Shown: positions 1-5,644 of the stretch, in pieces | Numbering within the stretch: position 1 is the first letter of the stretch | How the letters are laid out: each line of letters begins with the position of its first letter | Assembly: GCA_007123985.1 (NCBI GenBank) | Contig: SLGA01000338.1 | Location: forward strand, 1-5,644 | From: Balneolaceae bacterium | Lineage (GTDB): Bacteria; Bacteroidota; Rhodothermia; Balneolales; Balneolaceae | Reading direction: 5' to 3' | Length of the DNA stretch: 5,644 nt | Translations under genes and position numbers: made by a program | Notes under the pieces: generated by a model | The model's input: the letters and a program-made list of their open reading frames with translations, nothing else | The model's database searches: none | Told to the model about the DNA's origin: nothing

Positions 1-958
1 CTGCTTTACCGACAGTAGCATCTTTCTCAATTATTATATCTGAATTACTATAGGAAATTATTAAAAATAGAATCAGATTCGTGCTTTTCTTCAACGCACT
101 TGAAACCAATAGCATCCCGGCTACAGCAGCCGTTGCCATATCGAGCATTCTGGACAGTTCTATACCGGCCCACATGAATACAAGGTCCCGACTTGGGATA
201 AATGGTATGCGATTTACAACAATAATTATCGCTATAAATAGAAACCATATTGAAAGCGGGGTATCGGGTATAACTACTGCCCATTGAACAATCAATAAAC
301 CGTGATGTATAATAAATCTTGCAAGATAGATCCCAAATACGATCAGTGCTTTTCGCAGGGGTAATTCAAAAATATACTTTCTGAATTGAATGAATAGCGC
401 TGTAAAAGCAATAGTGATAATAATTCCAGTGAATACATACACAAGATTTACGTTGCCAAATATGTCACCTACTTCAATAATACCTGTAAAAATCAACAAC
501 CCTATCAGTGTTACTGCGACAAGATTTGAAGAAACAGCTGAGAGAATATTGTTATCTCTCACATTTTTCAGTACATCTTTTTCACTTTTTCCAACCCGCT
601 TTCGTGCCCACATAAAAAGGTAAAATTCACCTGAATAGCCCATCACTTCTTCGTTATAAACACGTTTTGTAAGAAAGGCTTTGAACGCTTCCCATCTCTT
701 AACAGCCCAAACCTGTCGATAAATAAAGACCTCTCCCGTTGGCAAAGTTAAGTAGAGTACGAAGAACAGAATATAAAAAAGCGGATGCGTTGGCAGAGAA
801 CTCAGCACTTCTGCCCAACCTATATCCCAAAGTTGATAAATAATTATTCCAACAATACAGGCAATTAATACTTTACGAAAAGCCGACTGAATCTTCTTTG
901 ACCGAGGGCTATCAGTAAATTGAGTCCAGTACTTTTTAAGTTTCTCTTTGTTTATCAA
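1..958 (-). CDS. Multi-pass membrane protein, probable flippase-like / LPG-synthase-TM family (3' end cut off)
   Basis: An open frame of 319 codons runs off the left edge without a stop. Translation gives a short charged N-terminus, then hydrophobic segments near residues 28-48, 57-75, 141-160, 172-191, 203-229, 235-255 and 265-288, so this is an integral inner-membrane protein. A cytoplasmic-looking stretch at 80-135 holds YRQVWAVKRW (80-89), then MGYSGEFYLFMWARKRVG (106-123) and an Arg/Asn-rich helix. This layout resembles the family of lysylphosphatidylglycerol-synthase TM regions and UPF0104 flippase-like proteins, where a G-[GE]-[EF]-like motif is followed by R..G.S; the family call is an inference. 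Start: TTG at 958-956 is the first possible start, because an in-frame TAA lies two codons upstream. The first in-frame ATG is residue 106, inside the conserved-looking part. No clear Shine-Dalgarno sequence is visible. It lies downstream of the Stealth gene on the same strand with a 105-base gap, which fits a role in surface glycan or lipid export. Confidence 0.75.
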   Translation of the reverse strand, partial: MINKEKLKKYWTQFTDSPRSKKIQSAFRKVLIACIVGIIIYQLWDIGWAEVLSSLPTHPLFYILFFVLYLTLPTGEVFIYRQVWAVKRWEAFKAFLTKRVYNEEVMGYSGEFYLFMWARKRVGKSEKDVLKNVRDNNILSAVSSNLVAVTLIGLLIFTGIIEVGDIFGNVNLVYVFTGIIITIAFTALFIQFRKYIFELPLRKALIVFGIYLARFIIHHGLLIVQWAVVIPDTPLSIWFLFIAIIIVVNRIPFIPSRDLVFMWAGIELSRMLDMATAAVAGMLLVSSALKKSTNLILFLIISYSNSDIIIEKDATVGKA

Positions 959-987
959 CGGTTAATTGAGTGTGATTCAGAGGTGAT

Positions 988-995
988 CAAAAGTA
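988..995 (-). promoter_or_regulatory. Possible Bacteroidota-type -7 element (TACTTTTG)
   Basis: On the minus strand TACTTTTG matches the Bacteroidota -7 consensus TAnnTTTG, about 30 bases upstream of the TTG start of the membrane protein gene. I found no matching TTTG -33 element at the usual distance, so this may be chance. If real, the membrane gene could be transcribed separately from the upstream Stealth gene. Confidence 0.2.
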
Positions 996-1063
996 ATGAG
1001 GTTAGTTTTTTAATACTATTTTTATTTAAAACCGATTAAACTTCTGTAGTGACTGGTAGTAAA

Positions 1064-2059
1064 TCATTCAATATTTAGAACCTTTTCGAGCAGTTTCGCA
1101 ATTTTCTTCTTATTTAAGGTACTATAAGATTCAAATCCCTGAATACAAATAAATCTAACCATGCCGTTTTCAATTTTTTTTAGCTTCTGATTTAAAATTA
1201 GTGAAAAATCCGTTTCACCATTAAGCATTAAAAAATCATCCGGCCTTTCCATGATCACGTTATCTCTTGATATTTCAATATGATTCGCTAAAAATATTGA
1301 TGAAAACTGACTCATATTTCTGAATTTATACTGAATATTCTCCTCAAATTTCTTCTTATTGGCATTGAAAAATTCATTTAAAGTTGATTTAATAACAGGA
1401 TGGGGAACATGAGGAGATCTATAATATTTTTTCTTGAACCCTGCCAGCTGTGCCGATTTTATTTGATATAACAGATGCATTGAGCGTGTTATACCCAAAA
1501 TCTTTTTGGATAAATAGCTAACTACTTTATTGAGCTTAATCTGAAAAGAGCCATAGTTTTTGATTGAATTCCATTTCCCCCTCAGTAACACTTTGCCATT
1601 TGGAAAAAAGTGTTCGGGTTTTACCTCTGACGTCAGTATAAAATCATCATTAAAATAGATGAAATGATTTGATAAATCGGGAATTCTCCAGATAACTGTC
1701 TCAATTGTACGAGAATTAAACGTTGGTAATGCCCATTCAAATGAAGAAAAAATGTCCTCATGATCAACCAGCTTTATCCCGTTCTCATTCTGATAAGATT
1801 CAGTTAAAAAGTTCGGGCGTTGATTATCTGTTACTAAATGAATTATGCGAATCCAAGGTGCAAATTTGCGAATTGATTGAATGCAATATTTCAACTCCCC
1901 GCCATCCAAAAACCGTGTATGATCATTTCCTGTTGGTAGTACATTTTCTCCTGTTTGATGATTTTCCAGTAGAACCTTCAGCCGTTTTTCATAATGCTGC
2001 GGATCATTCCCATCCACCCAGGTAATTACAGCATCAATATGTAGGGGATCATTTTCCAT
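1064..2059 (-). CDS. Stealth-family sugar-phosphate transferase (capsule/exopolysaccharide type)
   Basis: The 331-residue protein shows the conserved blocks of Stealth proteins, which include bacterial capsular polysaccharide phosphotransferases and the GlcNAc-1-phosphotransferase alpha/beta subunit of animals. Block CR1 is IDAVITWVDGNDP at residues 8-20. CR2 starts with RFLDGGELKY (49-58), continues through SIRKFAPWI and the TDNQ segment (77-80), then LPTFNSRTIE (111-120) and YFNDDFIL (135-142), whose Asp pair is typical of the active site. A CR3-like HVPHP lies at 217-221, and the C-terminal FICIQGF and following helix resemble a degenerate CR4. By family knowledge it would transfer a sugar phosphate from a nucleotide sugar onto a glycan; the exact sugar cannot be told. 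Start: I chose ATG at 2059, seven bases after a GGAAG. The frame stays open to a TTG at 2140, but those 27 extra residues precede CR1 and have no ATG. Three sampled 60-base lines average near 32% GC, against about 44% in murQ, hinting at horizontal exchange as is common for glycan genes. Confidence 0.9.
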   Translation of the reverse strand: MENDPLHIDAVITWVDGNDPQHYEKRLKVLLENHQTGENVLPTGNDHTRFLDGGELKYCIQSIRKFAPWIRIIHLVTDNQRPNFLTESYQNENGIKLVDHEDIFSSFEWALPTFNSRTIETVIWRIPDLSNHFIYFNDDFILTSEVKPEHFFPNGKVLLRGKWNSIKNYGSFQIKLNKVVSYLSKKILGITRSMHLLYQIKSAQLAGFKKKYYRSPHVPHPVIKSTLNEFFNANKKKFEENIQYKFRNMSQFSSIFLANHIEISRDNVIMERPDDFLMLNGETDFSLILNQKLKKIENGMVRFICIQGFESYSTLNKKKIAKLLEKVLNIE

Positions 2060-2179
2060 TAAAAAACTTCCGAGATTAACGTTGCCAATATACGTGTTAA
2101 GGATTGCTAATAAAATTACATTTCCATTGGCAGCACACAAATTACACAGGAACTAATCAACCTTTCATCACTAAAAATG

Positions 2180-2185
2180 ATTATA
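2180..2185 (-). promoter_or_regulatory. Possible -10 hexamer (TATAAT) for the Stealth gene
   Basis: Reading the minus strand, a perfect TATAAT lies about 120 bases upstream of the Stealth ATG. No good TTGACA-like hexamer sits at 16-18 bases; the nearest TTGTCT is 13 bases away. Such hexamers arise easily in AT-rich DNA and Bacteroidota often use a different consensus, so support is weak. Confidence 0.2.
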
Positions 2186-2200
2186 GAAAAATGTTGACAG

Positions 2201-2234
2201 ACAACGATTTGAAAACTTGTTCGTTGTAAATCGT
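2201..2234. repeat. Overlapping inverted repeats in the divergent intergenic region
   Basis: ACAACGA at 2201-2207 is the reverse complement of TCGTTGT at 2221-2227. Overlapping it, ACGATTT at 2204-2210 is the reverse complement of AAATCGT at 2228-2234. The left copy could therefore pair with either of two right copies. It lies between two divergent genes and shares the AAAT..GT(T/G)T flavour of the neighbouring 11-bp repeat. It could be an operator or alternative RNA hairpins in the leader of the plus-strand gene; neither can be proven here. Confidence 0.5.
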
Positions 2235-2240
2235 GTTAGG

Positions 2241-2269
2241 AAATTTGTGTTAGTTGGCAACACAAATTT
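2241..2269. repeat. Perfect 11-bp inverted repeat with 7-base loop
   Basis: AAATTTGTGTT (2241-2251) and AACACAAATTT (2259-2269) are exact reverse complements around the loop AGTTGGC. The element ends 32 bases before the ATG of the secreted lipocalin-like protein, so it lies in that gene's promoter or leader. It has no downstream U-tract and the wrong position for a terminator of either neighbour. An operator for a dimeric regulator or a leader hairpin is more likely. Part of the right arm (ACACAAATT) recurs at 2135-2143, near the Stealth side of the region. Confidence 0.65.
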
Positions 2270-2301
2270 GTAGTTTAAAGCTCTATTTATTTTGAATACT
2301 T

Positions 2302-3387
2302 ATGTATAAATCTGTGAAGTTCTTCCCAAAACAAATTCTGTTATCTGTTTTTATTCTCGCTGTCTTCTCAAGCACTGGGTTAGCTCAAATTGCAAACCCT
2401 GAAGGAGAGTTGAGAAACTCTGCACCAGATGATATATGGGCTAAAACACTTGATGGAAGCCACTATAACGAGTTTTGGACATACCATTTTTATCTAAATG
2501 ATGACCTGACTGTTCACATTACGTTTTCAGTTGCAAATTTTGGAAGCCTTAAATCTCCGGTCAGCGGTGTACAGGTATCTGTTGACGGTCTTGATGATAC
2601 GATCTATCAGCTCTCGAGAGAGTATAATATTAATCATCTTGTTCAGGATAAAGAAAACAATATGTTTCGCTTACGCCAGGAACGTGACGTTTGGTTTGAG
2701 GGGAAACTTCCCTACGAACACCGAATCAGGATTAATACATCAAAAGACGGCGTTCACTACGATATCGACCTCCATATGAAGAATATTCTTACAGGCTATA
2801 TTTGGGGTGACGGTAAATTTCAAATCGGGAGTGAAGAGGTTGGCATCATCACCCACATTCCCTATGCCGATGTAACCGGATATGTTGACATTAATGGAAA
2901 TAGAAAGAGTGTAACCGGTTCTGTTTATATGGATCATACGTATCAGCATCAAACCACTACACGCCTTGTTGATAGTGGTTTTCGTTTTGTTCACCATCAG
3001 GATGCCAAAAACTGGGACATTCTTTACCTTTTGCTTCCCGAAGATAAAAAAAAAAAAAAAACAATCGGGTATAGGCTAAAAAGTATAGATGGTGAGGTTA
3101 CTCTGCTTGGAGTGAAAAATATATCCGAAATGAACAAAAGCTCTGTTTTTGGAGAAAATGTAGCCCGAATTGTTGATCTCAATTTACAATCATCGAAGGC
3201 TGTACGGTTAACCCGCCTAGAAGATTCTGAAAAATTTTCAGTTCTTTCAGAACTAAATCGATTTGCCAGAAGAGCTGCACGTACGTTTCTCGGGGGCGAA
3301 GTGATCCATTTCAGAGGTGAAGGTGTACTAACAGAATCGGGCCAACGGCCAAAACAGGGACATTACAATTTCTTTATTGTAAATTAG
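2302..3387 (+). CDS. Secreted protein, probable CrtC/AttH/Svf1-type lipocalin-like fold
   Basis: The 361-residue product starts with a clear signal peptide: Lys residues at 3-10, a hydrophobic core at about 11-24, and a likely cleavage after GLA (residue 28), so the mature protein is exported to the periplasm or beyond. The rest is rich in alternating beta strands. The segment around 51-80 (GSHYNEFWTYHFYL, then a strand-rich DLTVHITFSV) and GSVYMDHTYQH at 206-216, followed by a GFRFVHH strand, resemble the two-barrel layout of CrtC (hydroxyneurosporene synthase), AttH and Svf1-like proteins. In those a G.[GV]Y.DH motif opens the second half. This family call is an inference from pattern, and no enzymatic activity can be assigned. 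The ATG at 2302 is the natural start because it sits directly before the signal peptide; only AT-rich sequence and no Shine-Dalgarno precedes it. Odd points are a run of 16 A at codons 249-254, encoding five Lys and the start of Thr, and a stop overlapping the stop of convergent tonB. Confidence 0.85.
   Translation: MYKSVKFFPKQILLSVFILAVFSSTGLAQIANPEGELRNSAPDDIWAKTLDGSHYNEFWTYHFYLNDDLTVHITFSVANFGSLKSPVSGVQVSVDGLDDTIYQLSREYNINHLVQDKENNMFRLRQERDVWFEGKLPYEHRIRINTSKDGVHYDIDLHMKNILTGYIWGDGKFQIGSEEVGIITHIPYADVTGYVDINGNRKSVTGSVYMDHTYQHQTTTRLVDSGFRFVHHQDAKNWDILYLLLPEDKKKKKTIGYRLKSIDGEVTLLGVKNISEMNKSSVFGENVARIVDLNLQSSKAVRLTRLEDSEKFSVLSELNRFARRAARTFLGGEVIHFRGEGVLTESGQRPKQGHYNFFIVN
3046..3061 (+). repeat. 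A16 homopolymer inside a coding sequence
   Basis: Sixteen consecutive A encode Lys 249-253 and the first base of Thr254 of the secreted protein. The frame is intact as given. With 15 A, translation would hit TAA at 3077-3079 after five altered residues. With 17 A it would hit TAG at 3072-3074 after four. Either would remove about 100 C-terminal residues. Long A runs are prone to replication and RNA-polymerase slippage and to sequencing length error. Confidence 0.95.
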
Positions 3388-4070
3388 TAGTTAAATCGCT
3401 GCCGGGTAAATGCCTTAACCCTTTCACCATCCTGACGAGCCGGCCGAAATCTCCACTGCATAGCTGCTGCGAGCACAGCATCCATTAATCCATACTGCAC
3501 ATAGGGAAGTTCCTCGTAAGTACCATCTGACCGGTAGAGGCGAATTTCCATAATACTGACCTCCTCCACCAATCCGTTTTCATCAACTAAGAAATTCACA
3601 ATCATTTCGAGATTACCACGAATTTCACTTGGTACCTCCTGCGGTGCTGAAGCTTCAACAATCCGAACAACAGTTGGGGGAATTTGTGGATTGCTAACAA
3701 TTCTATCTTCATTGCCGGTTTGTGCAGTTCCGAAACCCGGATCAAGAGGCGGCAGATCCGGAAGATCTAAATCCATATCAAACTCAATCTCAATTTCTAT
3801 AATCTCATCATCGGGCACAGGGTTTGGCAGTTGTGGCCTCGGTGGCGGTGGCGGTGAGGTTTGCTGACGAGTAATCTCAACATCATCGAGCATCACAATT
3901 TCCTGTTCTGATATTTCAAAATCGAGGGTTGGAATGTAATGGCTATCCGGCCAAAGCCTCACAACAAGTATTGCAATTACCTGCACAGTTATAATACAAC
4001 CGAGTACCAAATTACGGTAATCCTGATCTGAGAGGCGTCTATTTTGCTTTGTATTGAACAATCTTAACAA
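3384..4070 (-). CDS. tonB: TonB-like energy transducer
   Basis: The 228-residue protein has the TonB layout: a short charged N-terminus, one transmembrane helix at about residues 21-39, a periplasmic linker with a proline run (TSPPPPPRPQLPNPVP, 71-86), an acidic stretch of alternating E/I/D/L (87-110), and a TonB C-terminal domain at about 150-228. The latter includes MIVNFLVDENGLVEEV (156-171) and WRFRPARQDGERV (206-218). By family knowledge it passes proton-motive energy from ExbB/ExbD to outer-membrane TonB-dependent transporters; neither partner is in this window. The C-terminal domain carries a polar segment at 177-190 (RLYRSDGTYEELPY), longer than the usual loop before the final helix. 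Start: TTG at 4070 is the most upstream candidate, since an in-frame TAA is at 4089-4091; TTG at 4061 is the alternative, and no ATG or GTG lies near. It follows murQ by about 90 bases, in which I saw no convincing terminator or promoter. Its TAA overlaps the convergent gene's TAG. Confidence 0.85.
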   Translation of the reverse strand: MLRLFNTKQNRRLSDQDYRNLVLGCIITVQVIAILVVRLWPDSHYIPTLDFEISEQEIVMLDDVEITRQQTSPPPPPRPQLPNPVPDDEIIEIEIEFDMDLDLPDLPPLDPGFGTAQTGNEDRIVSNPQIPPTVVRIVEASAPQEVPSEIRGNLEMIVNFLVDENGLVEEVSIMEIRLYRSDGTYEELPYVQYGLMDAVLAAAMQWRFRPARQDGERVKAFTRQRFNY

Positions 4071-4160
4071 TCTGAAATTGAAGCAGGCTTATCTTTGGTT
4101 TTTGTAATAACGTTTAGAGGTACTTTTAATGATTTGAAAAGAACAATTATCAGAATAGAA

Positions 4161-5078
4161 TCATTTGCCGAGAGCCATTCTTATAAACCCATCATTCTCT
4201 TTAAGTTTTGCATGAGCCTGTTCTTTTGAAAGATTGGAAAGTGCCATCAACAATGCGGTTTTTACATGATGATCAGCTGTATCGAGATAGTCAGATGCTT
4301 CATCATAATCTATTTCAGCAAGAGTCATTACAATCCGTTTCGCCCGCTCTTCCAGCTTTTTATTCGTTAGCTGAAGGTCTACCATCACATTTTCATATAC
4401 TTTGCCAAGGCGTATCATAGCCCCGGTTGTAAACATATTCAGAATCATTTTTTGAGCAGTTGCGCTCTTCATTCTCGTGCTGCCCATTATCACTTCGGGA
4501 CCAACAGGAACATCCACCAGAATATCTACATCAACATCTACCTGATCTCCTGAAACTGTAGTAACCAAGATAGTTTTACACCCGATTTTTGCAGCCTTTT
4601 TTAAAGCACCGTGAACATATGGTGTACGTCCGCTGGCTGCCAGCCCTATTACAATATCATTCGCGGTTACGTTTACCCGTTCAATCTCTTCTTCACCGAA
4701 TTTTTCGTGATCTTCAGCCCCCTCTTGCGCCCGAAACATTGCTTTTTCACCTCCGGCAATAAACCCTTGTACGGTCTCCGGGTTGGTTCCAAAAGTTGGC
4801 GGACACTCGGCAGCATCAAGTACACCAAGCCTGCCGCTTGTACCTGCTCCAAAATAGAGAACTCTCCCTCCTTTTTTCAGAGCTTCTACAATCAAATCAA
4901 TTGCTTCTGCTATTTCAGACAGTCGATTTTCAACACAATAGGCAACCTTCTTGTCTTCAGCATTGATAATTTCGGCAATGGTTCTTGAATCGGCCAGATC
5001 AATATTACTACTGGCCGGATTTCGCTGCTCAGTAAGCAATGTTTCTAATTTTGTAAAGAGCTTAGATTTTTTACTCAC
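4161..5078 (-). CDS. murQ: N-acetylmuramic acid 6-phosphate etherase
   Basis: This cytoplasmic enzyme cleaves the D-lactyl ether of MurNAc-6-phosphate to give GlcNAc-6-phosphate and D-lactate, a step in recycling or catabolism of peptidoglycan. From the chosen start (305 residues) the SIS-domain sugar-phosphate motif GAGTSGRLG lies at 77-85, followed by DAAECPPTFG, with Glu91 matching the catalytic Glu83 of the E. coli enzyme. IAGGEKA and EGAEDHE follow, with Glu122 matching Glu114; the 31-residue spacing is the same. AASGRTPYV (147-155) and GSTRMKSATAQKMILNM (199-215) are also typical. The C-terminal helical part ends in DGFIRMALGK, as in the family. Start: GTG at 5078 overlaps the upstream carboxylase stop as GTGA, suggesting translational coupling, and gives a length near the usual 298. 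The frame is also open to a GTG at 5102, which would add eight residues. No Shine-Dalgarno is clear for either. No MurNAc transporter or kinase gene is visible nearby. Confidence 0.96.
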   Translation of the reverse strand: MSKKSKLFTKLETLLTEQRNPASSNIDLADSRTIAEIINAEDKKVAYCVENRLSEIAEAIDLIVEALKKGGRVLYFGAGTSGRLGVLDAAECPPTFGTNPETVQGFIAGGEKAMFRAQEGAEDHEKFGEEEIERVNVTANDIVIGLAASGRTPYVHGALKKAAKIGCKTILVTTVSGDQVDVDVDILVDVPVGPEVIMGSTRMKSATAQKMILNMFTTGAMIRLGKVYENVMVDLQLTNKKLEERAKRIVMTLAEIDYDEASDYLDTADHHVKTALLMALSNLSKEQAHAKLKENDGFIRMALGK

Positions 5079-5644
5079 AATCGTTGTTTTCTGCTTGTCC
5101 ACCAGTTGGTTGTATTGGAGGCACTGTGCGTTTTCTGATTATTTTTAGGTATTGGTTTTGAGAAAGATTTTTTAAGTATGGCCGAAAGTATTGCAGCCAC
5201 TTCGGGCTCTTTAAAACCGTTCAGTAAATCGGGAGTATAGTGGTCTGAAATAAAGTGTGTGTCGTATTTACCAAGCTTAAACTCATGATTATTCATAACA
5301 AATTTACAGAAAGGAATTGTTGTACGCACACCGCTGATTTCGTATTCATCCAAAGCTCGCACCATTTTTTCGATTGCTTTATCTCTGTCTGCTGCGTGAA
5401 CACACAATTTAGAGATCATCGGGTCGTAATTAATCGACACATTTTGCCCCTCTTCAATTCCTGCATCAACACGTACTCCAGGGCCGGATGGTATTCTGTG
5501 TTTCTCCAGTTTACCCGTACTCGGCAAGAATTGATCAGCAGGATCTTCAGCATAAATTCTGCACTCAATCGAGTGTCCTCTCCGGATAATTTCATCCTGC
5601 GTAAAGGGAAGTTTTTTCCCTTCGGCAACATCAATTTGAAGCCC
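5075..5644 (-). CDS. Biotin carboxylase subunit of an acyl-CoA carboxylase, C-terminal part (5' end cut off)
   Basis: The frame enters from the right edge and ends with TGA at 5075-5077, giving the last 189 residues. It is the C-terminal biotin carboxylase domain: LQIDVAEGKKLPFTQDEI, then GHSIECRIYAEDP (23-35 of the visible part), FLPSTGKL, GPGVRVDAG (54-62), whose Arg58 matches the catalytic Arg338 of E. coli AccC, and YDPMISKL (73-80). The enzyme uses ATP and bicarbonate to carboxylate biotin on its carrier protein. After the domain ends near the DTHFI motif there is a tail of about 55 residues, ending NWWTSRKQRL. There is no biotin-carrier domain with its MKM motif, so the carrier must be a separate protein. 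The tail is longer than in E. coli AccC and fits acetyl-/propionyl-CoA carboxylase-type subunits; which acyl-CoA is used cannot be decided, so no symbol is given. The stop overlaps the murQ start by four bases. Confidence 0.93.
   Translation of the reverse strand, partial: GLQIDVAEGKKLPFTQDEIIRRGHSIECRIYAEDPADQFLPSTGKLEKHRIPSGPGVRVDAGIEEGQNVSINYDPMISKLCVHAADRDKAIEKMVRALDEYEISGVRTTIPFCKFVMNNHEFKLGKYDTHFISDHYTPDLLNGFKEPEVAAILSAILKKSFSKPIPKNNQKTHSASNTTNWWTSRKQRL

Noticed and set aside
48..623. Small open frames on both strands over the left end
   Set aside because: They lie in other frames over a continuous 319-codon membrane-protein frame that is open to the window edge; their translations are low-complexity and unlike known proteins.
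2060..2140. N-terminal extension of the Stealth protein to a TTG at 2140
   Set aside because: The 27 extra residues precede the family's first conserved block, contain no ATG, and the ATG at 2059 has a GGAAG at suitable spacing.
2194..2199. Perfect TTGACA -35 hexamer on the plus strand upstream of the secreted protein gene
   Set aside because: No TATAAT-like hexamer lies 16-18 bases downstream (TTGTTC is there); the nearest candidate, TGTAAA, is about 25 bases away.
2241..2269. The 11-bp inverted repeat as an intrinsic terminator
   Set aside because: It lies upstream of both divergent genes, the stem is AT-rich, and no T-run follows on either strand.
3046..3061. The secreted-protein gene as a frameshifted pseudogene at the A run
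   Set aside because: The given sequence stays in frame through the tract and continues with a sensible strand-rich sequence to a stop at 3387.
4071..4160. A terminator or separate promoter between murQ and tonB
   Set aside because: I found no stable stem with a T-run and no convincing promoter elements in these 90 bases, though this does not exclude one.
5416..5634. A 72-residue minus-strand frame near the right edge
   Set aside because: It is out of frame with the biotin carboxylase reading, whose conserved motifs (GHSIECRIYAEDP, FLPSTGKL) run through the same bases.

Overview
This window is moderately AT-rich and looks like a chromosomal piece from a Bacteroidota-like bacterium; Balneolota/Rhodothermota relatives are my best guess. 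The reasons are weak or absent Shine-Dalgarno sequences, a single-TM TonB with an acidic, proline-rich linker, and a biotin carboxylase of the acyl-CoA carboxylase type that ends without a fused biotin domain. This is a judgement from protein style, not a database placement. There are six protein genes, two of them cut by the window edges. I saw no RNA genes, CRISPR arrays or insertion sequences.

Left part (1-2059, minus strand): a Stealth-family sugar-phosphate transferase gene (1064-2059) is followed 105 bases downstream by a multi-pass membrane protein gene (958 running off the left edge). The membrane protein resembles flippase-like / lysylphosphatidylglycerol-synthase-TM proteins. Together they suggest a cell-surface glycan or envelope locus. 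The Stealth gene appears more AT-rich than the genes on the right.

Middle (2060-3387): a 242-base divergent intergenic region carries a perfect 11-bp inverted repeat and further related inverted repeats. It is followed on the plus strand by a secreted protein with a signal peptide and a probable CrtC/AttH/Svf1-type lipocalin-like fold. That coding sequence contains a run of 16 A; gain or loss of one A would truncate the protein almost immediately.

Right part (3384-5644, minus strand): in transcription order these are the C-terminal part of a biotin carboxylase, murQ (MurNAc-6-phosphate etherase) and a TonB-like energy transducer. The carboxylase stop and a murQ GTG start share the four bases GTGA, so the two are probably co-transcribed and translationally coupled. 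tonB follows after a gap of about 90 bases and meets the secreted-protein gene tail to tail, with a 4-base overlap of the stop codons.

Most of this is recognisable housekeeping or envelope biology. The points most worth a second look are the A16 tract, the inverted-repeat cluster in the divergent promoter region, the Stealth/membrane-protein pair, and the carboxylase-murQ coupling. I did not find clear evidence of a wholly new system.
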